A stretch of 6,838 nucleotides of DNA, taken from NCBI GenBank assembly GCA_013824385.1, contig PNNU01000188.1, forward strand, positions 1 to 6,838. The letters are read 5' to 3'. This DNA is from Anaerolinea sp. (GTDB lineage: Bacteria; Chloroflexota; Anaerolineae; Anaerolineales; Anaerolineaceae). Positions 1 through 5,169 of this stretch are shown here, in pieces. The notes under the pieces are model-generated. The model made no database searches. It saw only the letters and a program-made list of their open reading frames with translations, and was not told the DNA's origin. A program made the position numbers and the translations under genes. Within the stretch, counting starts at the first letter, position 1. Each line of letters opens with the position of its first letter.

Positions 1-90
1 GAAGCCAAGGCCAAAGGCCGTCTGCGCCTTGAAGGCAAGGAATACGTGGTTCAGGATGGAGACATCCTTAACATCCGCTTTAATATCTGA
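1..90 (+). CDS. ychF: YchF/OLA1-family redox-regulated ATPase, C-terminal end only
   Basis: Only the last 29 codons are in the window, ending in TGA at 88-90. They encode a tail with the pattern RLEGKEYVVQDGDIL...RFN. This matches the end of the TGS domain of YchF (Obg-like ATPase), where the near-invariant GKxYxVQDGDxxxxRFN sequence closes the protein. The family is a P-loop ATPase that binds the ribosome and is linked to stress responses. The ATPase and coiled-coil parts lie outside the window, so nothing can be said about their integrity. The identification rests on this short but distinctive tail. Confidence 0.85.
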   Translation, partial: EAKAKGRLRLEGKEYVVQDGDILNIRFNI

Positions 91-100
91 TATCCTCTGA

Positions 101-128
101 CTCCCGGCGCTTGTCGGGAGTTTGCTTA
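101..128 (+). terminator. Candidate rho-independent terminator after ychF
   Basis: A 6-base-pair GC-rich stem, CTCCCG (101-106) with CGGGAG (115-120), closes an 8-base loop. It is followed by the short imperfect T run TTTGCTT. It starts 10 bases after the ychF stop codon, the usual place for a terminator. The weak tail suggests partial termination, so some readthrough into the next gene is possible. Confidence 0.5.
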
Positions 129-153
129 TTGCTCATTAAAACGGAGAAATCTC

Positions 154-1218
154 ATGACCAGCTTGTTTGACCCATTTACCATCCGCGGCATCACGTTGCG
201 CAACCGCATCGGGGTATCCCCCATGTGCCAGTACAGCTATACCGATGGTTTTTCGAACGATTGGCAGTTGGTCCACCTGGGCGCCAGAGCTTCTGGCGGC
301 GCCGGATTGGTCATTGCCGAAGCCACGGCCGTTGAGTCCCACGGCCGTATTACCCCCTATGATGTCGGCATTTGGGACGATGACCATATTGAGCCATTGA
401 AACGCGTAACGGATTTTATCAGATCAGAAGGTGCCGTCGCCGGAATTCAAATTGCGCATGCAGGAAGAAAAGCCTGCACCGATAAACCCTGGATGGGTGG
501 TAAACCTGTTCAAAGGAACGATGACCGCTGGTGGCAGGTAATCGGGCCGAGCCCGCTGCAGTACTCCGCTGAACACCAATTACCACATGAACTATCAGTT
601 GTTGAAATCAAAGAAATTCAATCCCTTTTTGTGGCTGCCGCCAAACGTTCACTGGAAGCTGGATTCCAGTGGTTGGAACTGCATGCTGCTCATGGCTATT
701 TAATCCACGAGTTTTATTCGCCTCTCTCCAACCATCGCAAGGACGAATACGGCGGTAGTTTTGAAAACCGCATCCGTTTTATGGTCGAAACGATCAAAGG
801 TATTCAAACCGTGTGGCCAAAGGAACTGCCTTTAACCACGCGTATTTCTGGTACGGATTGGACCGAAGGGGGTTGGTCGGTAAATGATTCTGTTGAATTG
901 GCCAAAATACTAAAAGGGATGGGTGTTGATCTGATTGATTGTTCATCCGGAGGCAACGTTGGCGATGCCAAAGTGCCGGTAGGCACGGGTTACCAGGTGC
1001 CCCTTTCTGAAACAGTACGCCGCGAAGCCAATATAGCCACCGCAACGGTTGGGCTGATCACTTCGCCTCAGCATGCCGACGAGATCATCCGCAACGGACG
1101 CGCCGACCTAGTTCTGCTCGGGCGTGCATTTTTGCGCGATGCCTATTGGCCTCTGCACGCCGCCAAAACCCTGGGCGTGGATTTTAACGTACCCCCTCAA
1201 TATCTGCGGGCGTTTTAA
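154..1218 (+). CDS. Old yellow enzyme family NAD(P)H:flavin oxidoreductase (XenA/YqjM-like ene-reductase)
   Basis: This is a 354-residue FMN-dependent TIM-barrel enzyme of the 'thermophilic-like' old yellow enzyme class. Enzymes of this class reduce activated C=C bonds, and often nitro compounds, using NAD(P)H in the cytoplasm. The class hallmarks are visible: SPMCQY with Cys25 (tunes the flavin potential) and Tyr27; Gln99 in GIQIAHAGRK; the substrate-binding pair His177 and His180 with Tyr182 in HAAHGYL; YGGSFENR near 200; and GRAFLRD at 323-329 for FMN phosphate binding. The terminal QYLRAF puts Arg352 where YqjM carries the arginine finger that reaches into the neighbouring subunit. Relative to YqjM there is a roughly 13-residue insertion around 110-130, as in XenA. 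The start is supported by GGAG at 143-146, 7 bases upstream. No specific substrate can be assigned. The last codon overlaps the end of the convergent surE. Confidence 0.92.
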   Translation: MTSLFDPFTIRGITLRNRIGVSPMCQYSYTDGFSNDWQLVHLGARASGGAGLVIAEATAVESHGRITPYDVGIWDDDHIEPLKRVTDFIRSEGAVAGIQIAHAGRKACTDKPWMGGKPVQRNDDRWWQVIGPSPLQYSAEHQLPHELSVVEIKEIQSLFVAAAKRSLEAGFQWLELHAAHGYLIHEFYSPLSNHRKDEYGGSFENRIRFMVETIKGIQTVWPKELPLTTRISGTDWTEGGWSVNDSVELAKILKGMGVDLIDCSSGGNVGDAKVPVGTGYQVPLSETVRREANIATATVGLITSPQHADEIIRNGRADLVLLGRAFLRDAYWPLHAAKTLGVDFNVPPQYLRAF

Positions 1219-2030
1219 TCCAACTCGCCAAACAGGGTTTGCAGATCGATTAATTTAACCCGTGAGGTTAGATCCAAACTTAACGGTGTGACCGACACCA
1301 TACGGTCGGTTCTGAATGTGCCGACATCAGTGGATGGGTCAGCAAGATCCGCTTCACAGGGTTGGGGTTTTCCGTCAACTATTCTGTGCTTTTCATGCTC
1401 TTTCGGATCACGGTAATAGGCGACAAAATAGGGGTTTCTGGCCAAACGGGTAACCCGCCAGGGAGTTTCAGGGGTTGCGTCAGAAGGAACATTTACGTTT
1501 AATGCCATCACGTCTTCAGGCATTTTTTTATCCAGTAAAATTTTTGCAAAGCGTCGGGCAAAGATGGCTGCAGTTGTAAAATCCACCTGGTCTGAATATC
1601 CCAAATAATCCTGGCTTTCAAGCTGAACCGATACCGCCAATGAAGGGATGCCGGAAGAAGCCCCCTCAAGCGCTGCGCCGACGGTTCCCGACATGGTAAT
1701 GTCGACGGATGGGTTTTCTCCATAATTAATGGCCGAGACTACCAGATCCGGTTTGAATTTGAGAATTCCAAAAATGCCGTAATTCACGGTTTGCGCAGGT
1801 GAAGCTCCCACAGAATAGCAGGTCCAATCCTGGTCGCCAATTTTGAGTTTTATTTCCTTGATCTCTCCATCCGATTTGGAGGGCACGCTGCGCCCTGCAC
1901 CTGAATGCTGCTCGCGCGGTGCGGCCACGGTGACGTATCCTAATTTGGAGAGTTCTTTCGCGGCTGCCCACAACCCGGGGGAGTGGATGCCGTCATCATT
2001 GGTGAGTAAAATTTGAGGTTTATTGTTCAT
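1215..2030 (-). CDS. surE: 5'/3'-nucleotidase SurE
   Basis: This 271-residue SurE-family, metal-dependent phosphatase removes phosphate from nucleoside monophosphates; some members also act on 3'-nucleotides or short polyphosphate. The metal site is recognisable: N11-D12-D13-G14 in LLTNDDG, Ser43 in the HSGAGRS loop, and Asn102 in SAIN (usually SGIN, so one conservative change). The glycine-rich SGTVGAALEG at 114-123 is also typical. Length is normal to slightly long for the family. The start ATG has only a weak ribosome site (AAGAGA). No good promoter fits in the 35 bases between the start and the upstream tRNA terminator, so expression may depend on readthrough from the tRNA promoter. The gene ends tail to tail with the ene-reductase gene; both stop codons use the same TTAA. 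Confidence 0.95.
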   Translation of the reverse strand: MNNKPQILLTNDDGIHSPGLWAAAKELSKLGYVTVAAPREQHSGAGRSVPSKSDGEIKEIKLKIGDQDWTCYSVGASPAQTVNYGIFGILKFKPDLVVSAINYGENPSVDITMSGTVGAALEGASSGIPSLAVSVQLESQDYLGYSDQVDFTTAAIFARRFAKILLDKKMPEDVMALNVNVPSDATPETPWRVTRLARNPYFVAYYRDPKEHEKHRIVDGKPQPCEADLADPSTDVGTFRTDRMVSVTPLSLDLTSRVKLIDLQTLFGELD

Positions 2031-2065
2031 TATTAGTCTCTTTTGATTTCAATGAGTAGGTAAAG

Positions 2066-2091
2066 AAAAAGAGCGGATAACCGCTCTTTTT
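2066..2091 (-). terminator. Strong symmetrical terminator downstream of tRNA-Arg
   Basis: An 11-base-pair perfect inverted repeat, AAAAAGAGCGG (2066-2076) and CCGCTCTTTTT (2081-2091), surrounds the four-base loop ATAA. Each strand therefore ends in a GC stem followed by a T run, so it can work in both directions. It begins 3 bases beyond the tRNA 3' end and lies between the tRNA and surE, which points to tRNA transcript termination. Confidence 0.9.
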
Positions 2092-2094
2092 AGG

Positions 2095-2168
2095 TGCCCC
2101 CGGCAGAACTCGAATCTGCAACCTTTTGCTCCGCAAGCAGACGCTCTGTCCAATTGAGCTACGAGGGC
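2095..2168 (-). tRNA. tRNA-Arg, anticodon GCG
   Basis: The 74-base cloverleaf folds by hand on the minus strand. The acceptor stem GCCCTCG/CGGGGGC has 7 pairs including one U-G. The D arm is GCTC/GAGC with GG in its loop, the anticodon arm is TCTGC/GCAAA, and the T arm GCAGA/TCTGC is perfect with loop TTCGAGT. The 7-base anticodon loop TTGCGGA gives anticodon GCG, which reads CGC and by wobble CGU. Arginine identity bases A20, C35 and discriminator A73 are present. The anticodon stem has one C-A mismatch (28-42). The 3' end is followed by CCT, so CCA is not fully encoded and must be added after transcription. G34 is unusual, because bacterial CGN decoding normally uses an ACG tRNA edited to ICG. 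Confidence 0.93.
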
Positions 2169-2186
2169 GGACATGTTAGCCGTACA

Positions 2187-2215
2187 AATATACTCTAATA
2201 GGTTTAAAACGTCAA
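2187..2215 (-). promoter_or_regulatory. Sigma-70-type promoter of tRNA-Arg
   Basis: On the minus strand a -35 box TTGACG (2210-2215) is separated by exactly 17 bases from a -10 box TATATT (2187-2192). Transcription would start near 2180, about 12 bases before the tRNA 5' end. Both boxes are close to consensus and the position fits a short tRNA leader. Confidence 0.85.
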
Positions 2216-2225
2216 GATTTAATGA

Positions 2226-2296
2226 TTAACCACGAAAAACACCAAATCAGCTATAAAAAAAACATTCTACCTGTTTTTCGAGAATTTAGTGGTTAA
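2226..2296. repeat. Imperfect inverted-repeat element at the end of azlD
   Basis: The left arm TTAACCACGAAAAAC (2226-2240) is matched in reverse complement by two separate blocks on the right: GTTTTTCG (2273-2280) and GTGGTTAA (2289-2296). The right blocks are split by about 8 extra bases. The outermost block contains the azlD stop codon. The ends resemble the TTAACCAC...GTGGTTAA termini of small dispersed palindromic elements common in environmental bacterial genomes, but that resemblance is from memory and only one copy is seen here. Confidence 0.5.
2255..2285 (-). terminator. Possible weak terminator of the azlCD operon
   Basis: On the minus strand a 5-base-pair stem ATTCT/AGAAT (2281-2285 with 2264-2268) and a 12-base loop precede a run of eight T (2255-2262). 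It lies just after the azlD stop. The stem is short and AT-rich, so the T run is the better half of the evidence. It lies inside the inverted-repeat element at 2226-2296, whose larger hairpin could replace it. Confidence 0.4.
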
Positions 2297-2616
2297 AGTA
2301 ATAATCTCACAACAGCCACAACCGCCATTCCTACCAACACGGTAGCGAACATACTGCGCGTCTTCCATGCAGTGAGTACGGCAGGCAGAGCCGCCCACAA
2401 ATAGAGATTATTCCACGCCAGGTTGAACTGATCATCAGTTATCAAAAGAGACGGAAGCAGCAACGCTGCCAGCACTGCTACAGGCACGTATTTAAGCCAT
2501 GCTTCGATGAAAGAATTTAGTTTTCGTCCGCGAAGAAACCAGGCGGGCAGAAGTCGGGGAAGATAAGTGACCAACCCCATACCTACCATGGTGAGTAGAA
2601 CCATTTCGTTATTCAT
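2293..2616 (-). CDS. azlD: AzlD-family branched-chain amino acid exporter subunit
   Basis: This 107-residue, very hydrophobic protein has the AzlD family form: about four membrane segments, with the conserved TYLPRLLPAWFL near residues 18-29 and the VPVAVLAALLLPSLL segment in the middle. AzlD is the small partner of AzlC; together they export branched-chain amino acids and analogues across the cytoplasmic membrane. The frame is open for 20 more codons upstream, but the start at 2616 is chosen because GGAGG (2623-2627) lies 6 bases before it. It also gives the usual family length and the classic 8-base overlap with the end of azlC (ATGAATAA), implying translational coupling. Confidence 0.9.
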   Translation of the reverse strand: MNNEMVLLTMVGMGLVTYLPRLLPAWFLRGRKLNSFIEAWLKYVPVAVLAALLLPSLLITDDQFNLAWNNLYLWAALPAVLTAWKTRSMFATVLVGMAVVAVVRLLL

Positions 2617-3352
2617 GCTCCCCCTCCGCTGCAGGTGAAATGACTTCCTTTGTAACAGTAGTTTCCAGAATGGCACCTAACGTTGCTCCAATTACAGTCG
2701 CGAGAATCACATTCCACTGGGTGATGCCAATCTTCCATAAAACAATGGAAATGACAGCTCCAACAACAGCAACAATAACGTGTTTTCGATTATGAACCTG
2801 CAATATTAACAGAGCAATAAACATGGCAGGCAGCGCGTAATCCAGGGCGAAGGGTCTTACATCAGAAATAAGGTTTCCCGCCAGCGCACCCAGGATCGTC
2901 CCAAGCACCCATGAAAGTTGACAGATCAAGTTGATCGTCATGGCTGGCAATGCTGCAGTGTCTCCGCCATTAAATCGCAGACTATGTACAGCAAAAGTTT
3001 CATCCGTCAATTCAAAACAGAAACCAGCTACTTCAAATTTTCTCCATTGTTTCATATGAGTGGAAAGTGATGCACTCATGAGCATATGTCGAAGATTAAC
3101 AATAAAAGTTGTAATAATTATTGAAAATGGATTTAATCCTTGGACAAAGAAACCCGTCGCCATTAATTGAGCCGAACCTGCAAAAACAATAAGTGACATT
3201 AGAATAGTATTGAATGTTCCTATTCCGGCGTTAACCCCCAACACGCCGTATGCAAATCCAACCGGAATATATCCGAGTACCACCGGCAGAGCTGGTGTTA
3301 TTATTCTCTTTACAAAAGAGATTGGTTTAACTTCAGAACTAATCACTCTCAT
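2609..3352 (-). CDS. azlC: AzlC-family branched-chain amino acid exporter, large subunit
   Basis: This 247-residue integral membrane protein of the AzlC family forms the branched-chain amino acid exporter with AzlD. Family motifs are in order: LGYIPVGFAYGVLG (26-39), FAGSAQ (57-62), NLRHMLMSASL (86-96) and TDETFAV (116-122), followed by hydrophobic segments that bring the total to about six or seven. Length is typical. The start is uncertain. The ATG at 3352 has AGGA only 2 bases upstream, which is too close, whereas a GTG two codons further in (3346) has the same AGGA 8 bases upstream. The difference is two residues. It is the first gene of a two-gene operon with its own promoter. Confidence 0.93.
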   Translation of the reverse strand: MRVISSEVKPISFVKRIITPALPVVLGYIPVGFAYGVLGVNAGIGTFNTILMSLIVFAGSAQLMATGFFVQGLNPFSIIITTFIVNLRHMLMSASLSTHMKQWRKFEVAGFCFELTDETFAVHSLRFNGGDTAALPAMTINLICQLSWVLGTILGALAGNLISDVRPFALDYALPAMFIALLILQVHNRKHVIVAVVGAVISIVLWKIGITQWNVILATVIGATLGAILETTVTKEVISPAAEGEHE

Positions 3353-3363
3353 TATCCTAACTG

Positions 3364-3387
3364 ATCAAATGAGTTTTGATTATATCA
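3364..3387 (-). promoter_or_regulatory. azlCD extended -10 promoter with overlapping palindrome
   Basis: On the minus strand TGATATAAT (3379-3387) is a perfect -10 box with the extended TG motif; no good -35 box lies 16-18 bases upstream. Start of transcription would be near 3372, leaving a leader of about 20 bases. A perfect 6-base inverted repeat, ATCAAA (3364-3369) and TTTGAT (3375-3380) with a 5-base spacer, covers the predicted start site and touches the -10 box. That is where a repressor operator would sit. No cognate regulator gene is visible nearby. Confidence 0.6.
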
Positions 3388-3452
3388 ATTAAACTCGTTT
3401 CAAATATGACATTTAATAGTAGAATTGGTGACGTTTCAACCAATAAATAAAA

Positions 3453-3481
3453 TTGACAAGTAAATATAGCTGTGCTATTCT
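3453..3481 (+). promoter_or_regulatory. Promoter of the ferredoxin gene
   Basis: A perfect -35 box TTGACA (3453-3458) is followed after exactly 17 bases by TATTCT (3476-3481), with TG one base further upstream (3473-3474) as an extended -10. Transcription would start near 3488, giving a leader of about 34 bases before the ferredoxin ATG. It points away from the azlC promoter, so 3353-3521 is a divergent control region. Confidence 0.8.
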
Positions 3482-3521
3482 TTTCAGCAAATAAAATCAA
3501 AGGTTCACGAAAGGACTTTCT

Positions 3522-3692
3522 ATGGCCACAAAAATTAATGAAGAATGTATTTCTTGCGGTGCGTGCGAAGCCGAATGCCCCGAAGGCGCCATCTCTCAGG
3601 GTCCGGATATTTATGTGGTTGACGCCGCAAAATGCACAGATTGTCACGCCTGTTCAGACGTTTGTCCCACTGGCGCCTGCGTCCCCGCATAA
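3522..3692 (+). CDS. 2[4Fe-4S] ferredoxin, clostridial type
   Basis: This is a 56-residue soluble electron carrier. It has two cluster-binding motifs, CxxCxxCxxxCP at Cys9, 12, 15, 19 and at Cys38, 41, 44, 48. In the usual way each cluster takes three cysteines from one motif and the last from the other. The internal pseudo-twofold layout (xxCPEGAI and xxCPTGAC) and length are those of clostridial-type ferredoxins, which shuttle low-potential electrons in anaerobic metabolism. An extra Cys53 follows the second motif, where a proline is common. AAGGA (3511-3515) sits 6 bases before the ATG. The gene has its own promoter and terminator and is probably monocistronic. Its redox partner cannot be named. 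Confidence 0.95.
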   Translation: MATKINEECISCGACEAECPEGAISQGPDIYVVDAAKCTDCHACSDVCPTGACVPA

Positions 3693-3712
3693 TTGGATTT
3701 TTGCTCGACCAG

Positions 3713-3747
3713 AGAGACTGTCTTTATCGACGGTCTCTTTTTGTTTA
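3713..3747 (+). terminator. Rho-independent terminator of the ferredoxin gene
   Basis: The stem AGAGACTGTC (3713-3722) pairs with GACGGTCTCT (3729-3738): 10 pairs including one T-G wobble, with a 6-base loop. It is followed by TTTTGTTT. It begins 21 bases after the ferredoxin stop codon and separates it from the kinase gene downstream. Confidence 0.88.
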
Positions 3748-3768
3748 TCATACGCCAGATGTTATAAT
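3741..3768 (+). promoter_or_regulatory. Promoter of the Dck-type kinase gene
   Basis: TGTTATAAT (3760-3768) is a perfect -10 box with the extended TG element. The best -35 candidate is the weak TTGTTT at 3741-3746 with a 16-base spacer, which overlaps the T tail of the preceding terminator. Transcription would start near 3775, about 38 bases before the GTG start. Confidence 0.6.
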
Positions 3769-3812
3769 TTTCTTGAGAGAATTTCTAAATTATTCGGTTC
3801 AGTGAGGGTCCA

Positions 3813-4469
3813 GTGAAAAAATTTATTGCTGTGGCAGGCAATATTGGGGTGGGCAAATCCACCCTGGTTGAAATGATCTGTGAAAGATTGGATAGTAAAC
3901 CTTATTTTGAACCTGTGACTGAAAATCCCTATATTTCTGACTTCTACAAAGATATGGTGTCATGGAGTTTTCACTCTCAAATATTCTTTTTAACCCACCG
4001 TTTGCGCATTCATCAGGAACTCATACGTAATTCTGGATCAGTCATTCAAGATCGCAGTATTTATGAAGACGCGGAAGTATTTGCTCTCAACCTTTTTGCT
4101 CAAGGTCGCATGAGTGAACGCGATTATTCCACTTATCGATCTTTATATCGCACCCTGGCTGAATATCTTCCTCCCCCTGATTTAATGATTTACTTGCGTG
4201 CTTCAGTTCCTACTTTATTAAAACGTATCGCTTTGAGAAATCGAGATTACGAACAGCAGATAGCACCCGAATATCTCACCAGATTAAACGAACTTTATGA
4301 AAATTGGATCAATGATTTCACCTTATGTCCTGTACTTACCGTTCCTTCAGATGAATTGGATTACGTGGCACATCCTTATCATCTTGAATTGATTCTAAGC
4401 AAAATACAAGAAAAGTTGACCGGCAAAGATGAAGTTGTTTTCACCCCAGAAGAAACTAAAAAAGCCTGA
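3813..4469 (+). CDS. dck: Deoxynucleoside kinase, Dck (deoxyadenosine/deoxycytidine kinase) type
   Basis: This 218-residue cytoplasmic salvage enzyme transfers phosphate from a nucleoside triphosphate to the 5'-OH of deoxynucleosides. It has the P-loop GNIGVGKST (9-17), Glu33 in the FEPVTENPY substrate region, WSFHSQIFFLTHR (51-63), the catalytic D80-R81-S82 in QDRSIYEDAEVF, and an arginine-rich lid around R138-E147 (RIALRNRDYE). DRSIYED and the later ENWINDFTLCPVL resemble Bacillus subtilis Dck more than its Dgk, hence the subtype; substrate range is inferred. The start is GTG at 3813 with GAGGG (3804-3808) 4 bases upstream, and it places the P-loop at the expected distance. The 3' end carries the terminator of the opposing spoVS. 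A second, Dgk-type kinase lies beyond the origin region. Confidence 0.9.
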   Translation: MKKFIAVAGNIGVGKSTLVEMICERLDSKPYFEPVTENPYISDFYKDMVSWSFHSQIFFLTHRLRIHQELIRNSGSVIQDRSIYEDAEVFALNLFAQGRMSERDYSTYRSLYRTLAEYLPPPDLMIYLRASVPTLLKRIALRNRDYEQQIAPEYLTRLNELYENWINDFTLCPVLTVPSDELDYVAHPYHLELILSKIQEKLTGKDEVVFTPEETKKA

Positions 4470-4483
4470 TTTTTCAACCAGGC
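4458..4483 (-). terminator. Terminator of spoVS, inside the end of the kinase gene
   Basis: On the minus strand GCCTGGTT (4476-4483) pairs with AATCAGGC (4464-4471): 8 pairs with one G-T wobble around a GAAA tetraloop. Six T follow (complement of 4458-4463). In the other direction the stem contains an A-C mismatch and has no T run, so it serves the minus-strand spoVS gene. It overlaps the last four codons of the convergent kinase gene. Confidence 0.75.
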
Positions 4484-4518
4484 ATAAAACCGTCTTCATT
4501 TTTATCCATTATTATTGG

Positions 4519-4779
4519 TTAAACAGGATCTACCACTAATTTGATTGCTGTGCGAACCTTTCCTTCAATGTCCACATCAACGAATTCTGGATAACAGACA
4601 ATTTTTATTCCATCCTCTTCCAAATAACCTTTTGCCAAGACGAGTGCTTTGACGGCCTGGTTTACTGCACCTGCACCAATTGCCTGTATATCTGCGTGTT
4701 TATGTTCACGCATGACACCCGCAATGGCCCCCGCGACAGCAGCTGTGCGAGAATTGGCTTTGACCTTGATTACATCCAT
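4519..4779 (-). CDS. spoVS: SpoVS-family protein (stage V sporulation protein S)
   Basis: This 86-residue protein is exactly the length of Bacillus SpoVS and matches it almost throughout: DVIKVKANSRTAAVAGAIAG at the start, IQAIGAGAVNQAVKAL in the middle (the family signature) and RTAIKLVVDP at the end. In Bacillus SpoVS affects septation and spore-coat assembly. The family forms a small Alba-like fold and occurs in many bacteria that do not make endospores, where its role is unknown. The frame is open 8 codons further upstream, but the ATG at 4779 is chosen because AAGGGAG (4788-4794) ends 8 bases before it and the length is then canonical. It is transcribed leftward from a promoter at the edge of the putative origin, in the leading-strand direction. 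Confidence 0.95.
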   Translation of the reverse strand: MDVIKVKANSRTAAVAGAIAGVMREHKHADIQAIGAGAVNQAVKALVLAKGYLEEDGIKIVCYPEFVDVDIEGKVRTAIKLVVDPV

Positions 4780-4854
4780 TTTTTCCACTCCCTTCTGGAT
4801 CAACGATGGTCTTTCTTAAAAAGCCAAGGGGGCAAAACGCCTACTTATTTAAAG

Positions 4855-4883
4855 ATTGTACAAGAAATTATGCACAGTTTCAA
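4855..4883 (-). promoter_or_regulatory. Promoter of spoVS
   Basis: On the minus strand TTGAAA (4878-4883) and TACAAT (4855-4860) are separated by exactly 17 bases, each one mismatch from consensus or nearly so. Transcription would begin near 4848, giving a leader of about 69 bases. Weak DnaA-box-like sequences lie just upstream (4892-4917), so DnaA binding could affect this promoter; that link is inference. Confidence 0.8.
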
Positions 4884-4925
4884 TACTATATAGTGGATAT
4901 TCTGGAGGTGTGGACAGGTGTGTAG

Positions 4926-4996
4926 CTTAATTAGATATTGTTTATTAGGAGAATGTTAAATAGTAGAAATAGTAGTGGTTGTGGATATGTGGATAA
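4926..4996 (-). other. Origin unwinding site: tandem DnaA boxes, DnaA-trio repeats and AT-rich tract
   Basis: Read on the minus strand, the order is TTATCCACA (4988-4996), ATATCCACA overlapping it by one base (4980-4988), ACCA, then CTACTATTTCTACTA (4961-4975) and a further TTT. On the plus strand this is TAG-TAG-AAA-TAG-TAG next to a box pair. Box followed by 3'-GAT triplets is the known basal unwinding layout, in which DnaA spreads from boxes onto one strand. The adjoining 4926-4970 is AT in 36 of 45 positions, a good melting element. The plus strand has no cytosine at all from 4927 to 4996. Confidence 0.78.
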
Positions 4997-5169
4997 CAAG
5001 TTCAACATTATTTTGTTGGCAATATTTTGGTTCATTCCCCATTAACTCACCACAGGTGCTGTTTTTTTGAAATTTTCTATTCACAGGCAGGTGTTGATGA
5101 AAAGCCAGTTTTCGTGAAGGAATTCCGGTTGCAAAAAAATGTGGAAGAAACACGGATTTTGAGGTACTT

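Noticed and set aside
111..140. Separate promoter for the ene-reductase (TTGTCG with CATTAA, 17-base spacing)
   Set aside because: The implied start site falls at or inside the ribosome site, and the -35 overlaps the terminator stem, so it is not convincing.
2617..2676. Longer N-terminus for AzlD
   Set aside because: The 20 extra residues are charged, unlike the family, and lie in the azlC coding end; the strong GGAGG and the 8-base overlap support the internal ATG.
3357..3647. Open frame of 96 codons on the minus strand
   Set aside because: It is antisense to the ferredoxin and fills the divergent promoter region; it has no ribosome site or domain.
3472..3816. Open frame of 114 codons on the plus strand
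   Set aside because: It covers the ferredoxin gene in another frame and runs through its terminator; the eight-cysteine ferredoxin frame is clearly the real one.
4780..4803. Longer N-terminus for SpoVS
   Set aside because: It would include the ribosome site itself in the coding region and exceed the conserved 86-residue length.
4801..4850. Possible attenuator or riboswitch in the spoVS leader
   Set aside because: Only 3-base-pair stems such as GGC/GCC can be drawn, with no known riboswitch motif.
4696..4893. Open frame of 65 codons on the plus strand
   Set aside because: It runs antisense through spoVS and its promoter and shows no family features.
5046..5054. CTCACCACA as another DnaA box
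   Set aside because: It has three mismatches to TTATCCACA, too weak to count.
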